Of a stretch of DNA of 10,148 nt, positions 1 through 8,232 are shown piece after piece. The notes below the pieces were generated by a model. That model did not search any database. It was not told the origin of the DNA and saw nothing but the letters and a program-made list of their open reading frames with translations. Within the stretch, counting starts at the first letter, position 1. Each line of letters begins with the position of its first letter. Origin of the DNA: JAATFY01 sp049276515 (GTDB lineage Bacteria > Pseudomonadota > Alphaproteobacteria > UBA9219); contig JBASWO010000153.1 in NCBI GenBank assembly GCA_049276515.1, forward strand, positions 1 through 10,148, in the 5' to 3' direction. A program made the position numbers and the translations under genes.

Positions 1-494
1 ATGTTGGTAAATCCTCACTCATTAATGCGCTGACCAATCGCAAAAATCTTGCACGTGCTTCCAACACACCTGGCCGTACACAGCAAATTATTTTCTTTAA
101 TTTAGCCGAGCGATTGATGCTTGCCGATTTACCCGGTTATGGTCATGCCGATGCGCCGCGCGAGCAAAAAGATCAGTGGAATAATCTTGTCTATCAATAT
201 CTACAATCACGCCCGCCTTTGCGGTGTGTTTGTCTTTTGATTGATAGCCGGCACGGTATCAAAGCTAATGATTTGAGCATGATGCAATTTCTTGATCGTG
301 CCGCAGCAAGTTATAAAGTCGTACTCACAAAACTCGATCAGGTGCGCGGACTTGAGCATGATACGATTTTAAAACAGGTCGAAGCTAAGCTTCAAAAACA
401 CAAGGCAGCGCGTCCTGGTGTTCTAGCGACAAGTTCTGAGAAAAATAGCGGCATCGATGAATTGCGCAGTTTTCTTATGGATTTCGCGATTTAA
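1..494 (+). CDS. engB: Ribosome biogenesis GTP-binding protein EngB/YsxC (5' truncated)
   Basis: This is the 3' part of a small TrmE-Era-EngA-EngB-type GTPase that acts in assembly of the large ribosomal subunit. The reading frame is open from base 3 and gives about 163 residues, against roughly 200 for the full family, so the start and first part of the P-loop lie upstream of the window. Visible motifs in order are the end of G1 (VGKSSLINAL), the EngB-typical switch I segment NTPGRTQQIIFFN with the G2 Thr, G3 as DLPGYG, G4 as TKLDQ, and G5 as ATSSEKNSGIDEL. DLPGYG and TPGRTQ distinguish EngB from Era and Der. It ends with TAA; a signal-peptide gene follows 58 nt later on the same strand. In many alphaproteobacteria engB lies between yidC and argB, which is not seen downstream here. 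The family assignment is secure; only the missing 5' end is uncertain. Confidence 0.95.
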   Translation, partial: VGKSSLINALTNRKNLARASNTPGRTQQIIFFNLAERLMLADLPGYGHADAPREQKDQWNNLVYQYLQSRPPLRCVCLLIDSRHGIKANDLSMMQFLDRAAASYKVVLTKLDQVRGLEHDTILKQVEAKLQKHKAARPGVLATSSEKNSGIDELRSFLMDFAI

Positions 495-552
495 TATAAC
501 AAAATTAAGCCATATTCATGGGCCATGCTTTCTTTTAACGAAGGAGAAACGC

Positions 553-1095
553 ATGACCGCTATGCGCCGCCAGTCCCTCTATAGTCTTCTGGTTGTTTTT
601 CTTTTCTTGTTTTTTGCTATCGCTCTCAGTTTGTCAGCCCATGCGCGTAACATGATGGGTCCTGGCGCTTATTATGATCAGCAATTGGATGTGATTGTGC
701 GTGGCGATCCGGGTGGCCAGCAAATTTATAATCCCAATAAAGATGTTTGGGAAAATTATGACACCAATCTGCAAAGACAGAAATCTTTGCAAGAATTTCA
801 ACTCAATCGTCAGTCCGGTAACAAAGCGCGTGATCTTTTAAGCCAATTGCAGCGCGAACAAAGAACATGGGGCCAACCGATACAATCTGGCGTGCAATAC
901 GATGCTCAAGGACGGCGTGATAGCGAGCAGTATAATGCAAATTGGCGGGCTCGGCATGGTCTTGAGCCCTTACCTGATCAAACGCAAATTCCTGCACCCA
1001 CTATGCCACTTGATCCTTATGCGCGCCGCGGCAGTCGAAATGGCGTCACCTGCATCGATCCGGATAGTGGTTTAGCTTATATTTGCCAGCGCTAA
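553..1095 (+). CDS. Small secreted/periplasmic protein of unknown function
   Basis: A 180-residue protein with no recognised domain. The start at 553 is chosen because AAGGAGAA lies about 5 nt upstream and because it opens directly into a signal peptide: positive residues (MTAMRRQ), a strongly hydrophobic core at about residues 9-27, and an AHA-R type signal peptidase I site near residue 32. An in-frame upstream ATG at 457 would overlap engB and bury the signal peptide, so it is rejected. The mature part is rich in Gln, Asn, Arg and Tyr, looks largely low-complexity or helical, and has a Pro-rich stretch near residues 152-166. The only two cysteines are close to the C-terminus (VTCIDPDSGLAYICQR) and could form a disulphide in the periplasm. 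It has no lipobox and no further membrane segment. It may share the engB transcript. Export is a confident inference; the role is unknown. Confidence 0.8.
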   Translation: MTAMRRQSLYSLLVVFLFLFFAIALSLSAHARNMMGPGAYYDQQLDVIVRGDPGGQQIYNPNKDVWENYDTNLQRQKSLQEFQLNRQSGNKARDLLSQLQREQRTWGQPIQSGVQYDAQGRRDSEQYNANWRARHGLEPLPDQTQIPAPTMPLDPYARRGSRNGVTCIDPDSGLAYICQR

Positions 1096-1105
1096 ATCTT
1101 CAAAT

Positions 1106-1420
1106 CTAATGAGCTTGGTTCCAGCGGCTCGCATTATCGATATACATGCCACTTTGGCGAATGGCTGCGATGTTTAAGGCTTCGTGGCTGCGCATCTGGC
1201 TAATAACATCCGGCTCACAGGTAATTTGAACCTGGCCTAGAGCCGTGACAGCAACGGTTGCAACTTTGTCTTTTAATTCATTTTGGGTGAGCCACTCAGC
1301 AATCTTTGCGAGGAAATTTGTGGCTAACTCGCGGCGTATTTCATTCTCACGATAGCGTGGAATATCGCCACCTTCATCGGGCATAAGTTCAATAAAGTAG
1401 CGGTTAAGTTCGCCACACAT
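1106..1420 (-). CDS. Conserved-looking hypothetical protein, 104 aa
   Basis: A small soluble-looking protein that I do not recognise. The ATG at 1420 is preferred over an in-frame ATG at 1465 because a very strong ribosome-binding site (GAGGGAGGGG, 6 nt upstream) sits exactly before it; the longer form would bury that site in coding sequence. There is no signal peptide and no membrane segment. The sequence has an amphipathic, charged N-terminal half (residues about 20-50, ENEIRRELATNFLAKIAEWL), a short strand-like middle (VATVAVTALGQVQITCEP), and a helical C-terminal part ending in ASRWNQAH. Two cysteines lie at residue 2 and near residue 68. It converges with the secreted-protein gene (stops separated by 10 nt) and diverges from recX across 119 nt. 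The near-consensus ribosome-binding site and balanced composition support a real gene; the function is unknown. Confidence 0.65.
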   Translation of the reverse strand: MCGELNRYFIELMPDEGGDIPRYRENEIRRELATNFLAKIAEWLTQNELKDKVATVAVTALGQVQITCEPDVISQMRSHEALNIAAIRQSGMYIDNASRWNQAH

Positions 1421-1426
1421 TAATAT

Positions 1427-1436
1427 CCCCTCCCTC
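1427..1436 (-). promoter_or_regulatory. Strong ribosome-binding site deciding the start at 1420
   Basis: On the minus strand the bases read GAGGGAGGGG and end 6 nt before ATG at 1420. This match to the anti-Shine-Dalgarno sequence is the reason for choosing the 104-residue form of the downstream hypothetical protein over the 119-residue form. Confidence 0.6.
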
Positions 1437-1452
1437 AATATTTCTTTTCTTT

Positions 1453-1481
1453 TTGTTGGCGCCACTTTAAGGCTCTAAACT
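1453..1481 (+). promoter_or_regulatory. Possible sigma-70-type promoter for recX (weak)
   Basis: TTGTTG (1453-1458) and TAAACT (1476-1481) are separated by 17 nt in the 119-nt divergent gap and face recX. The -35 matches only the TTG half of the consensus; the -10 keeps the key T, A and final T. No GTTC-N7-GTTC or GAAC-N7-GAAC LexA operator of the alphaproteobacterial type is visible nearby. The match is weak and may be chance. Confidence 0.25.
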
Positions 1482-1539
1482 TTAAAATTGATTTAATGTA
1501 GCCTTCATTCCTATCCAGTGTTGCAAGCAAGAAACTATC

Positions 1540-2109
1540 ATGCCCATCAAAGCGCGACGTCCCTTGAAACTTCCAACGCCCGAAAGACTGGCGAATATCG
1601 CGCTGCATTATCTTGGCCGCTACGCTGCGTCTGAAGCTTCCCTGCGCCGTGTTTTGAGGAACCGCTTGCGACGGGCCACGATGCGCGACCCCGCCTTTGC
1701 AGCTGATACTGAGAGGCAAAAGCAGCTTCATAATGCTATCGAAACGATTATTGAGAAGCACCGTAAATTGGGCATTTTGAATGACGCCTCCTATGCCGCC
1801 ATGAAGCACGATAGCCTGCGTCGTCAGGGCCGTTCGAGCCGTGCAATTCACCAAAAACTCCTCATCAAAGGTATCGATAAAAGACTAATCGAGGAGACGC
1901 TCAAACCCTATGAAGAAGATCACAGTGAAAGAGAATTAGGTGCCGCCCATAAACTCGCAAAACGTAAGAAGTTGGGGCCTTATGCCGTGGGTGCAATTGA
2001 TAATGCGAAGCATACTAAGCATATCGCCATTATGGCCCGTGCGGGCTTTACATTTGATACAATTAAAAAAGTCTTGGGTGGTGAAATACCCGAAGATTTC
2101 AGTGACTGA
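1540..2109 (+). CDS. recX: RecX family regulatory protein
   Basis: A 189-residue RecX homologue. RecX binds RecA filaments in the cytoplasm and modulates, usually inhibits, RecA strand exchange and coprotease activity. The protein consists of helical repeats as in the family: an N-terminal repeat ALHYLGRYAASEASLRRVL (about 21-39), a central repeat with the hallmark KLGILNDASYAAMKHDSLRRQGRS (about 76-99) followed by IHQKLLIKGI, and a third repeat ELGAAHKLAKRKKLGPY ending in ARAGFTFDTIKKVL (about 166-179). The conserved [L/I]-[N/D]-D-x-x-[Y/F]-A element is intact. Length and repeat layout fit alphaproteobacterial RecX proteins. The ATG at 1540 has only a poor purine-rich site upstream (AAGAAA). 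recA is not adjacent, which is common in this class. The stop abuts the stop of the convergent methyltransferase gene with no intervening base. Family assignment is strong. Confidence 0.9.
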   Translation: MPIKARRPLKLPTPERLANIALHYLGRYAASEASLRRVLRNRLRRATMRDPAFAADTERQKQLHNAIETIIEKHRKLGILNDASYAAMKHDSLRRQGRSSRAIHQKLLIKGIDKRLIEETLKPYEEDHSERELGAAHKLAKRKKLGPYAVGAIDNAKHTKHIAIMARAGFTFDTIKKVLGGEIPEDFSD

Positions 2110-2814
2110 TTATTTGTGACAGATCGCTTTGATTTCAAAACTGAAAATATCTTCAGAGCTTGGCTGTGTACCACTGCTCGTAATCTTGTTCCAAAATTTG
2201 TAATTCATTTTGTAAAGCGTCAGGAAAAATTTACGGATTATGGTTTTGATCAGACCCAATCCTTCTGTGCAATCAATATCGATAATTTCGATTTTAGAAA
2301 AACCAGCTGTTTTCAAAACAAACCATAGAGAGCCACTGGTAAAAAGATATTCATGGGTGAAATCTTCATAACGCCAATAGGCGCCAGTTGGTGACTGAGC
2401 ATTCGGCACAGCTAAAAAATAACGACCATCTGATGCCAGCATGTTGCGAATATTTTTGAGCGCGGGAACCATATCTTCTTTTTTGAGATGCTCGAGCACA
2501 TGGTTCATAATCACAAAATGAGCATTGCCAGCGACGTGATCTGGGACTGCTGTATAGGCGTTGAGACCCAGCGAGCGGCAATAAGCAACAGCTTCTTCTT
2601 CAATATCAATACCGACAACATTGGTATAACCCTCAGCTTTAAGGGTTTTCAGCATCCGGCCCATACCGCAGCCAAAATCAACAATAAGGGCGCCTTTATT
2701 CAAGGGGAGGCGGCTCTTCAAATAGGCGGGCAGTTGATAATCCTGATACAGTTCAGGCGAGACGCGGCGGCGCGCGAAATATTCAATATCTTCAATATTT
2801 TCAGCAGCGGACAT
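2110..2814 (-). CDS. Class I SAM-dependent methyltransferase (Methyltransf_23/UbiG-like)
   Basis: A 234-residue cytoplasmic methyltransferase of unknown substrate. Motif I is ALIVDFGCGMGRML (about 42-55, DxGCGxG type), the acidic residue binding the SAM ribose is in VVGIDIEEE (Asp70), and the post-II segment is FVIMNHVLEHL (about 100-110) with the NH-V-x-EH signature of the UbiG-like group. The C-terminal half has AVPNAQSP followed by YEDFTHEYLFTSGSLWFVL, a pattern often seen in methyltransferases linked to cell-surface polysaccharide or lipid modification, so that role is possible but inferred. The ATG at 2814 is chosen; a longer in-frame start at 2934 would run through the TPP riboswitch and promoter on the other strand and adds residues unlike this family. 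The ribosome-binding site is weak (AGG about 8 nt upstream). It is convergent with recX and divergent from the riboswitch-controlled gene. Confidence 0.85.
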   Translation of the reverse strand: MSAAENIEDIEYFARRRVSPELYQDYQLPAYLKSRLPLNKGALIVDFGCGMGRMLKTLKAEGYTNVVGIDIEEEAVAYCRSLGLNAYTAVPDHVAGNAHFVIMNHVLEHLKKEDMVPALKNIRNMLASDGRYFLAVPNAQSPTGAYWRYEDFTHEYLFTSGSLWFVLKTAGFSKIEIIDIDCTEGLGLIKTIIRKFFLTLYKMNYKFWNKITSSGTQPSSEDIFSFEIKAICHK

Positions 2815-2863
2815 GGGAAACCTAAAAAAGTTACGTGACTGTGGGTAGCACTGGCTGACTTCT

Positions 2864-2892
2864 TTGACAATAGAACCCAATGTCCCTAATCT
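2864..2892 (+). promoter_or_regulatory. Sigma-70-type promoter driving the TPP riboswitch transcript
   Basis: A perfect -35 TTGACA at 2864-2869 is followed after exactly 17 nt by TAATCT at 2887-2892, which keeps the essential first T, A and last T of the -10 element. The predicted start of transcription, about 7 nt downstream near 2899, falls just before the TPP aptamer begins, so the geometry fits a short leader RNA consisting almost only of the riboswitch. Confidence 0.65.
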
Positions 2893-2901
2893 CACCACCA
2901 A

Positions 2902-2989
2902 GACCCGGGGTGTCTTCGGCACAGTGTGTGCCAAAGGCTGAGATTATACCCGTTGAACCTGATCCGGCTCATACCGGCGAAGGGAGAGG
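2902..2989 (+). ncRNA. TPP (THI-box) riboswitch
   Basis: The conserved TPP aptamer is present in full. GGGGTG (2907-2912) pairs as P2 with TACCC of GGCTGAGATTATACCCG (about 2936-2952), which contains the invariant CTGAGA that recognises the pyrimidine of thiamine pyrophosphate. The P3 arm holds a perfect GGCAC/GTGCC hairpin (2918-2932). The second arm reads TTGAACCTGATC, then CCGG/CCGG (P5) around CTCATA, then GCGAAGGGA, matching the pyrophosphate-binding half. The ribosome-binding purines AGGGAGAGG (2981-2989) are the 3' edge of the aptamer, and ATG follows 2 nt later. This suggests ligand-dependent masking of the ribosome-binding site rather than a separate terminator; no terminator hairpin with a T-run is seen. 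The outer P1 stem looks short. Identity as a TPP riboswitch is very secure; the mechanism is inferred. Confidence 0.95.
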
Positions 2990-2991
2990 AT

Positions 2992-3972
2992 ATGACAATC
3001 AAAGACGAGTCGCGTTTTGCCGCGGCTTCACAAAATTTATCTGTTAAAAACAGGCAACTGTTTGTCTCACCAGAACCGGCTGGCCGTAAAATCACGGCTG
3101 GGTTTTCGTTCCTGCAGCGTATGGGCAAACAGGCAACAACAGACATTTGGTTTCCTGAACAGCTCCAAGATGATCTGAATGAGAAGTTGGCCCGCGGCAT
3201 CACGTTAGGGCCTGATAACTTTCCAGCAGAATGGGCAGCTGTTCGTCAGTTCGAACTTTTGCAAGATGCTGGTAATTACAAAATTTATGACATGGAAGTC
3301 GGGCATTTAAGACGCACCCTCTATGACTGTGCGCGTAATATGAAGGGCGGCGGTTATCGCGTGACGGTAGCGACCATTGGTAGCTACGTATCTGAAACTG
3401 AAAAAGATGATCTCGAAATTCTGGATAAGCGTTTACAAAAGCGCATCGCGCAGATGATCAATATGCTCTATCTCGAAGAACAAAGCGCCAGCATTGATCA
3501 AGCCAATGATGCTTTGTTAGCAGCCGATAATTGGGATTTTCAAAACGCTTTACCCCATATCAGCGTTACGTTGGGCTCACGCGATCTCTTTAGGCCGATC
3601 AAGGCTGGTGCGCGTTTAAATGCTGCGGACCGTAATCATAAACTCTCACAGCAGTTTTTTGAGATCCTTAAACTCTTGCCCCAAAAACATATTCTGCATG
3701 ATACGGCTGTTGGCCTACAATTACCGGAAATGATCAATGAACAAGAATGGATTTATGTAACGCAAGCTGAACATAGCATGCGTTCCTTTAATACACTTCT
3801 CACAGATCTTTTCAGTCCGTTTGATGGCATCTCAATGTCGGCACTCGATGGAAGAGAAGACGCAAAACCGGAAATTAAGCGCACCACGCAGCATATGCGC
3901 AGTTATGGTGATCGTTTGACACCAGAATCCGATCAGTTTTATAGAGATTTAGCAGCGCTGACGTTACACTAG
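2992..3972 (+). CDS. Unrecognised 326-residue protein under TPP riboswitch control
   Basis: I do not recognise this protein. It is not ThiC, ThiD, ThiE, ThiG, ThiO, TenA or an obvious thiamine transporter: it has no signal peptide, membrane segment, P-loop, zinc or iron-sulphur motif, and only one cysteine (Cys113). It looks like a soluble, mostly helical cytoplasmic protein. Notable stretches are a basic N-terminal part (PAGRKITAGFSFLQRMGKQ, about 29-47), YKIYDMEVGHLRRTLYDCA (about 96-114), GYRVTVATIGSYVSETE (about 121-137), and a helical segment DDLEILDKRLQKRIAQMINML (about 139-159). The ATG at 2992 is set by AGGGAGAGG ending 2 nt upstream; an in-frame ATG at 2926 lies inside the aptamer and is rejected. 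Its regulation implies expression when thiamine pyrophosphate is scarce. The stop codon overlaps that of the convergent deaminase gene in one CTAG. A role in thiamine supply, salvage or sparing is inference from regulation only. Confidence 0.85.
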   Translation: MTIKDESRFAAASQNLSVKNRQLFVSPEPAGRKITAGFSFLQRMGKQATTDIWFPEQLQDDLNEKLARGITLGPDNFPAEWAAVRQFELLQDAGNYKIYDMEVGHLRRTLYDCARNMKGGGYRVTVATIGSYVSETEKDDLEILDKRLQKRIAQMINMLYLEEQSASIDQANDALLAADNWDFQNALPHISVTLGSRDLFRPIKAGARLNAADRNHKLSQQFFEILKLLPQKHILHDTAVGLQLPEMINEQEWIYVTQAEHSMRSFNTLLTDLFSPFDGISMSALDGREDAKPEIKRTTQHMRSYGDRLTPESDQFYRDLAALTLH

Positions 3973-4508
3973 GTTTTGCGCTTTGTGCGCATTGTTTTTG
4001 TATCAATCGATGTCAGCTGTACTCCAGCTTCAGCCAATTTAATAAGGCCAATCTCGATGCTGTCTTTCCATTTGGATTTTAGCTTTGCATAACGACGCAT
4101 CGCACCTACGGGTACAAAAACTTGTTTGAGGCGTAATTCACCAATAAGACCGGCACAAACAGCGCAGGGCTCAAGCGTAACGTAAAGCTTGGCGTCTTTA
4201 ATATCAGCATGCTTGCGGAGAGCAGCAGCAATAGCGAGTTGTTCAGCGCAGTTAATCCATAAGGATTTATGGCCACTTCTATAACGTTCAGGCCGTCTCC
4301 GATCGACACCATAAGCAAAGCGATTGCTCGCAGCAGAAATTTCGTGGCCTTTTTTATCAACCAGAACTGCGCCAACTTTGACAGAAGGGTGAGGACTGCC
4401 GCCATGGCTGATAGGGCCATGGGCTTTCTCTTCAGCCAGGGCCAACCAATGCCGGTGGGTTGCTAGATCGTCCGAACTACGTTTTTTATTTTTGGATTTA
4501 AGAACCAT
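3969..4508 (-). CDS. Zinc-dependent cytidine/deoxycytidylate deaminase family protein
   Basis: A 179-residue member of the CDA/dCMP-deaminase superfamily, which hydrolytically deaminates a base, nucleoside or nucleotide using Zn2+. The fold signature is present in order: WLALAEEKAHG helix (about 21-31), PHPSVKVGAVLVD strand (about 39-51), SNRFAYGVDRRRPERY (about 61-76), the active-site NCAEQLAIAAA (about 86-96), and YVTLEPCAVCAG (about 109-120) with the PCxxC zinc ligands Cys115 and Cys118. The layout, including the PERY...KSLWI segment before the active site, resembles dCMP-deaminase-like proteins, but the usual HAE is CAE (Cys87, Glu89), as in tetrameric cytidine deaminases. Both termini are Lys/Arg-rich. 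ATG at 4508 is used; an in-frame TTG at 4520 is an alternative, and neither has a good ribosome-binding site. It lies 87 nt downstream of tadC on the same strand. Substrate is not determinable. Confidence 0.8.
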   Translation of the reverse strand: MVLKSKNKKRSSDDLATHRHWLALAEEKAHGPISHGGSPHPSVKVGAVLVDKKGHEISAASNRFAYGVDRRRPERYRSGHKSLWINCAEQLAIAAALRKHADIKDAKLYVTLEPCAVCAGLIGELRLKQVFVPVGAMRRYAKLKSKWKDSIEIGLIKLAEAGVQLTSIDTKTMRTKRKT

Positions 4509-4595
4509 AAGAATGCCCAAGGGTTAGGGCTGATTATTATTACCCGAAGGAGTTTAGGAAAACGTTAAGGCGCAATTATGGCTATCAAACGCCCT

Positions 4596-5561
4596 TTAAT
4601 TTCCACGCATCACACCCATAACCTTGAGAGCGGCTGGGCCAATGAGAACAACGAAAAGAGGTGGCAAAATGAAAAGGATCATAGGAATAGTCAGCGTAGC
4701 TGGTAATTTGGCAGCCTTAGCTTCGGCCGCCATGATACGTTCTTCGCGCATTTCAGCCGAGAGGACGCGTAAAGACTGCGCTAAGGGCGTACCGTATTTT
4801 TCTGTTTGAATAAGAGTGTTAGCCAAAGCAACAACGCCAGGCAGTGCAACACGATCAGCAAGATTTTGAAGAGCCTTCGAGCGGTCTGGCAAGAAGCTGA
4901 GCTCAACCGCTGTTAAGCCAACTTCTTCAGCAAGCTCAGGGCAGCTCGGTCCAATTTCGCGGCTCACGCGATCAAATCCAGAATCGAGACTAAGGCCAGC
5001 TTCAGCGCAAATAACCATTAAATCGAGTGCATCGGGCATGGCTTTGCGTAAAACGTTTTCACGTTTTTGCGTTTGGTTCTTGATGAAAACATCCGGCAGC
5101 ATAATGCCGAGCAAGGCGCCAACAATAATCAGAAGAAAGCCAAGAATGGGCTTAACATTGAAAGCCTGTAAAACGAAAATGAAGAAAAAGACGATAAAGC
5201 CCGTGATTGGCGGCATCGCTAGCTTTAAGAAAAGATACATAAACATGGCATCGCGTGAACGATAGCCGGCGCGCGCTAATTTGAGGCGCAACTCATCCAT
5301 CTTTTTACCTTGTTCAAGCTTGAGCTTTTGCACCACATTTTTAATAACGTTGGCGCGGCTTGCCGTGACATGGCGTGACACTTTTTTACGACGCTCCATA
5401 TCGCGCAATTCTGACTTCCGGTTGGTGATGTTCTTAAGACGCGCAGGGAGCGGATCTTTTTCAATCAGTGCCATCCAGATCAGGACCACAACACCAAAAG
5501 CACCCGCGCCACAAAGGAGAGAGAGAACTGTTGGATCATGAATAAAGCGTTCAAGTGTCAT
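4596..5561 (-). CDS. tadC: Tad pilus inner-membrane platform protein TadC (type II secretion F domain)
   Basis: A 321-residue polytopic inner-membrane protein, one of the two GspF/PilC-like platform proteins of the Flp (Tad/Cpa) pilus that couple the CpaF ATPase to pilin polymerisation. Hydrophobic segments lie near residues 12-33, 108-133, 138-158 and 288-315. The T2SSF domain spans about 170-285 with PDALDLMVICAEAGLSLDSGF (176-196), ELAEEVGLTAVEL and QTEKYGTPLAQSLRVLSAEMREER (252-275), which are typical of TadC rather than TadB. AGGTGA sits 4 nt upstream of the ATG, and the gene starts 8 nt after tadB ends, consistent with one operon. It is the last tad gene before an unrelated deaminase. 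No clear terminator is seen in the 87 nt after it. Length is normal for the family. Confidence 0.93.
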   Translation of the reverse strand: MTLERFIHDPTVLSLLCGAGAFGVVVLIWMALIEKDPLPARLKNITNRKSELRDMERRKKVSRHVTASRANVIKNVVQKLKLEQGKKMDELRLKLARAGYRSRDAMFMYLFLKLAMPPITGFIVFFFIFVLQAFNVKPILGFLLIIVGALLGIMLPDVFIKNQTQKRENVLRKAMPDALDLMVICAEAGLSLDSGFDRVSREIGPSCPELAEEVGLTAVELSFLPDRSKALQNLADRVALPGVVALANTLIQTEKYGTPLAQSLRVLSAEMREERIMAAEAKAAKLPATLTIPMILFILPPLFVVLIGPAALKVMGVMRGN

Positions 5562-5569
5562 GGGTCACC

Positions 5570-6543
5570 TTACAATTCAAAGGATATCATCTTGGTCATT
5601 GTACCCCAACCAATCGACATCCATGTGAGAGCAGCACCCAGCATGATTTTGCCACGCAGGTCTGTGAACATTGTCAGCATGTAATCGGGGCTAATCAGCA
5701 TGAGGAGACAGAACATAATGAAAGGCAATGAGCCGATGATGAGAGCACTCGCTTTTGCTTCAGCTGACATCGCTTTGACTTTCATGCGTAGCTGGCGACG
5801 CTTACGAATGAGATCAGCCAAATTACCCATGGTTTCCGCCAAATTACCGCCAGTTTCTTTTTGAATGGCCATAGCGATAATCAAAAAGCGATATTCAGGC
5901 ACATCAATACGCTTAGCAACTTCCCACATGGCAGATTCTAAGCTTTTACCCATATGCACACCATCACTGATGCGGTGAAATTCAAGACCAATGGGATCAG
6001 GCATTTCTCTGCCAACAGCAGCGATAGATTCTGTGACAGGAAGACCTGAGCGCAAACCACGGCACATCGTATCGATAGCTTCAGGGAAAGAAGCTAGGAA
6101 TTTCTTGATGCGCCGTTTGCCCATAAAGCCTGTGACAAAATGCGGGACACCAAGACCAAGACCAATGGAGAGTAAAATAACAATAACAGGTGACCAACCA
6201 AGGAAATGGAAAATAAGATAAAACACAATCAAAGCAATGCCATTGATCATCAAATATTCGCCAAGATTTATATTTTTGCCTGTGCGCGATAAGCGTGCGC
6301 GCAATTTATCGGGATTTGGCAGAAGGCGGATCAACTGATCCATCAAAGGAATGCCGCTGTCACTGGTGCGACGTACAGCGTTTAAGCGATCATGCGTGAC
6401 GATCTTGCGCACAGTACCTTGCGGGCCGACACGCTCCAAACGACGATCCAGCTCGTTCTTGCCTTCATTGAAGACAGCGCCAATCAAGAGAACGACCACG
6501 AAGGCACCTAAACCAAGTACTGTATAGAGAAGTGCGCCAGTCA

Positions 6544-6544
<1 letters not shown>
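5570..6544 (-). CDS. tadB: Tad pilus inner-membrane platform protein TadB (type II secretion F domain)
   Basis: A 324-residue polytopic inner-membrane protein that pairs with TadC to form the platform of the Flp pilus machine. Membrane segments lie near residues 4-24, 97-115, 118-138, 266-285 and 299-316. The cytoplasmic T2SSF domain covers about 145-262 with FPEAIDTMCRGLRSGLPV (153-170), then EFHRISDGVHMGKSLESAM and IQKETGGNLAETMGNLADLIRKR (228-249), all standard TadB features. The ATG shares one base with the TAA stop of cpaF (TAATG), a classic sign of translational coupling, which fits a fixed ratio of ATPase and platform protein. Length is as expected. It corresponds to CpaG in Caulobacter-style naming. 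Confidence 0.94.

Positions 6545-8228
<1,684 letters not shown>

Positions 8229-8232
<4 letters not shown>

Noticed and set aside
507..536. Possible terminator hairpin after engB (AAGC...ATGCTTTCTTTT)
   Set aside because: The stem is short and needs a bulge, the T-run is interrupted, and it lies just before the next ribosome-binding site; too weak to call.
457..552. Upstream start of the secreted protein overlapping engB
   Set aside because: A signal peptide and a good ribosome-binding site both point to ATG 553; the extension would bury the signal peptide.
1435..1854. Minus-strand frame of 139 residues opposite the recX start
   Set aside because: It is the complement of RecX coding sequence, with no family resemblance and no ribosome-binding site; a shadow of recX.
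2844..2870. Minus-strand promoter for the methyltransferase (TTGTCA with a 17-nt spacer to TACCCA)
   Set aside because: The -35 is only the reverse of the real TTGACAA element and the -10 is poor.
2815..2934. N-terminal extension of the methyltransferase to 274 residues
   Set aside because: It would be coded opposite the riboswitch and its promoter, and does not resemble methyltransferase sequence; ATG at 2814 gives a normal-length protein.
2926..2991. In-frame upstream ATG giving a 22-residue longer form of the riboswitch-controlled protein
   Set aside because: It lies inside the TPP aptamer P3 arm; the extension encodes only the aptamer sequence, and the ribosome-binding site fits ATG 2992.
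4106..4420. Second minus-strand frame of 104 hydrophobic residues inside the deaminase gene
   Set aside because: It overlaps the deaminase in another frame; the hydrophobic look comes from frame-shifted codons, while the deaminase frame carries intact zinc motifs.
4515..4530. GCCC/GGGC inverted repeat as a terminator of the tad operon
   Set aside because: A stem of 4 pairs with no following T-run; it is noted only as a weak structure.
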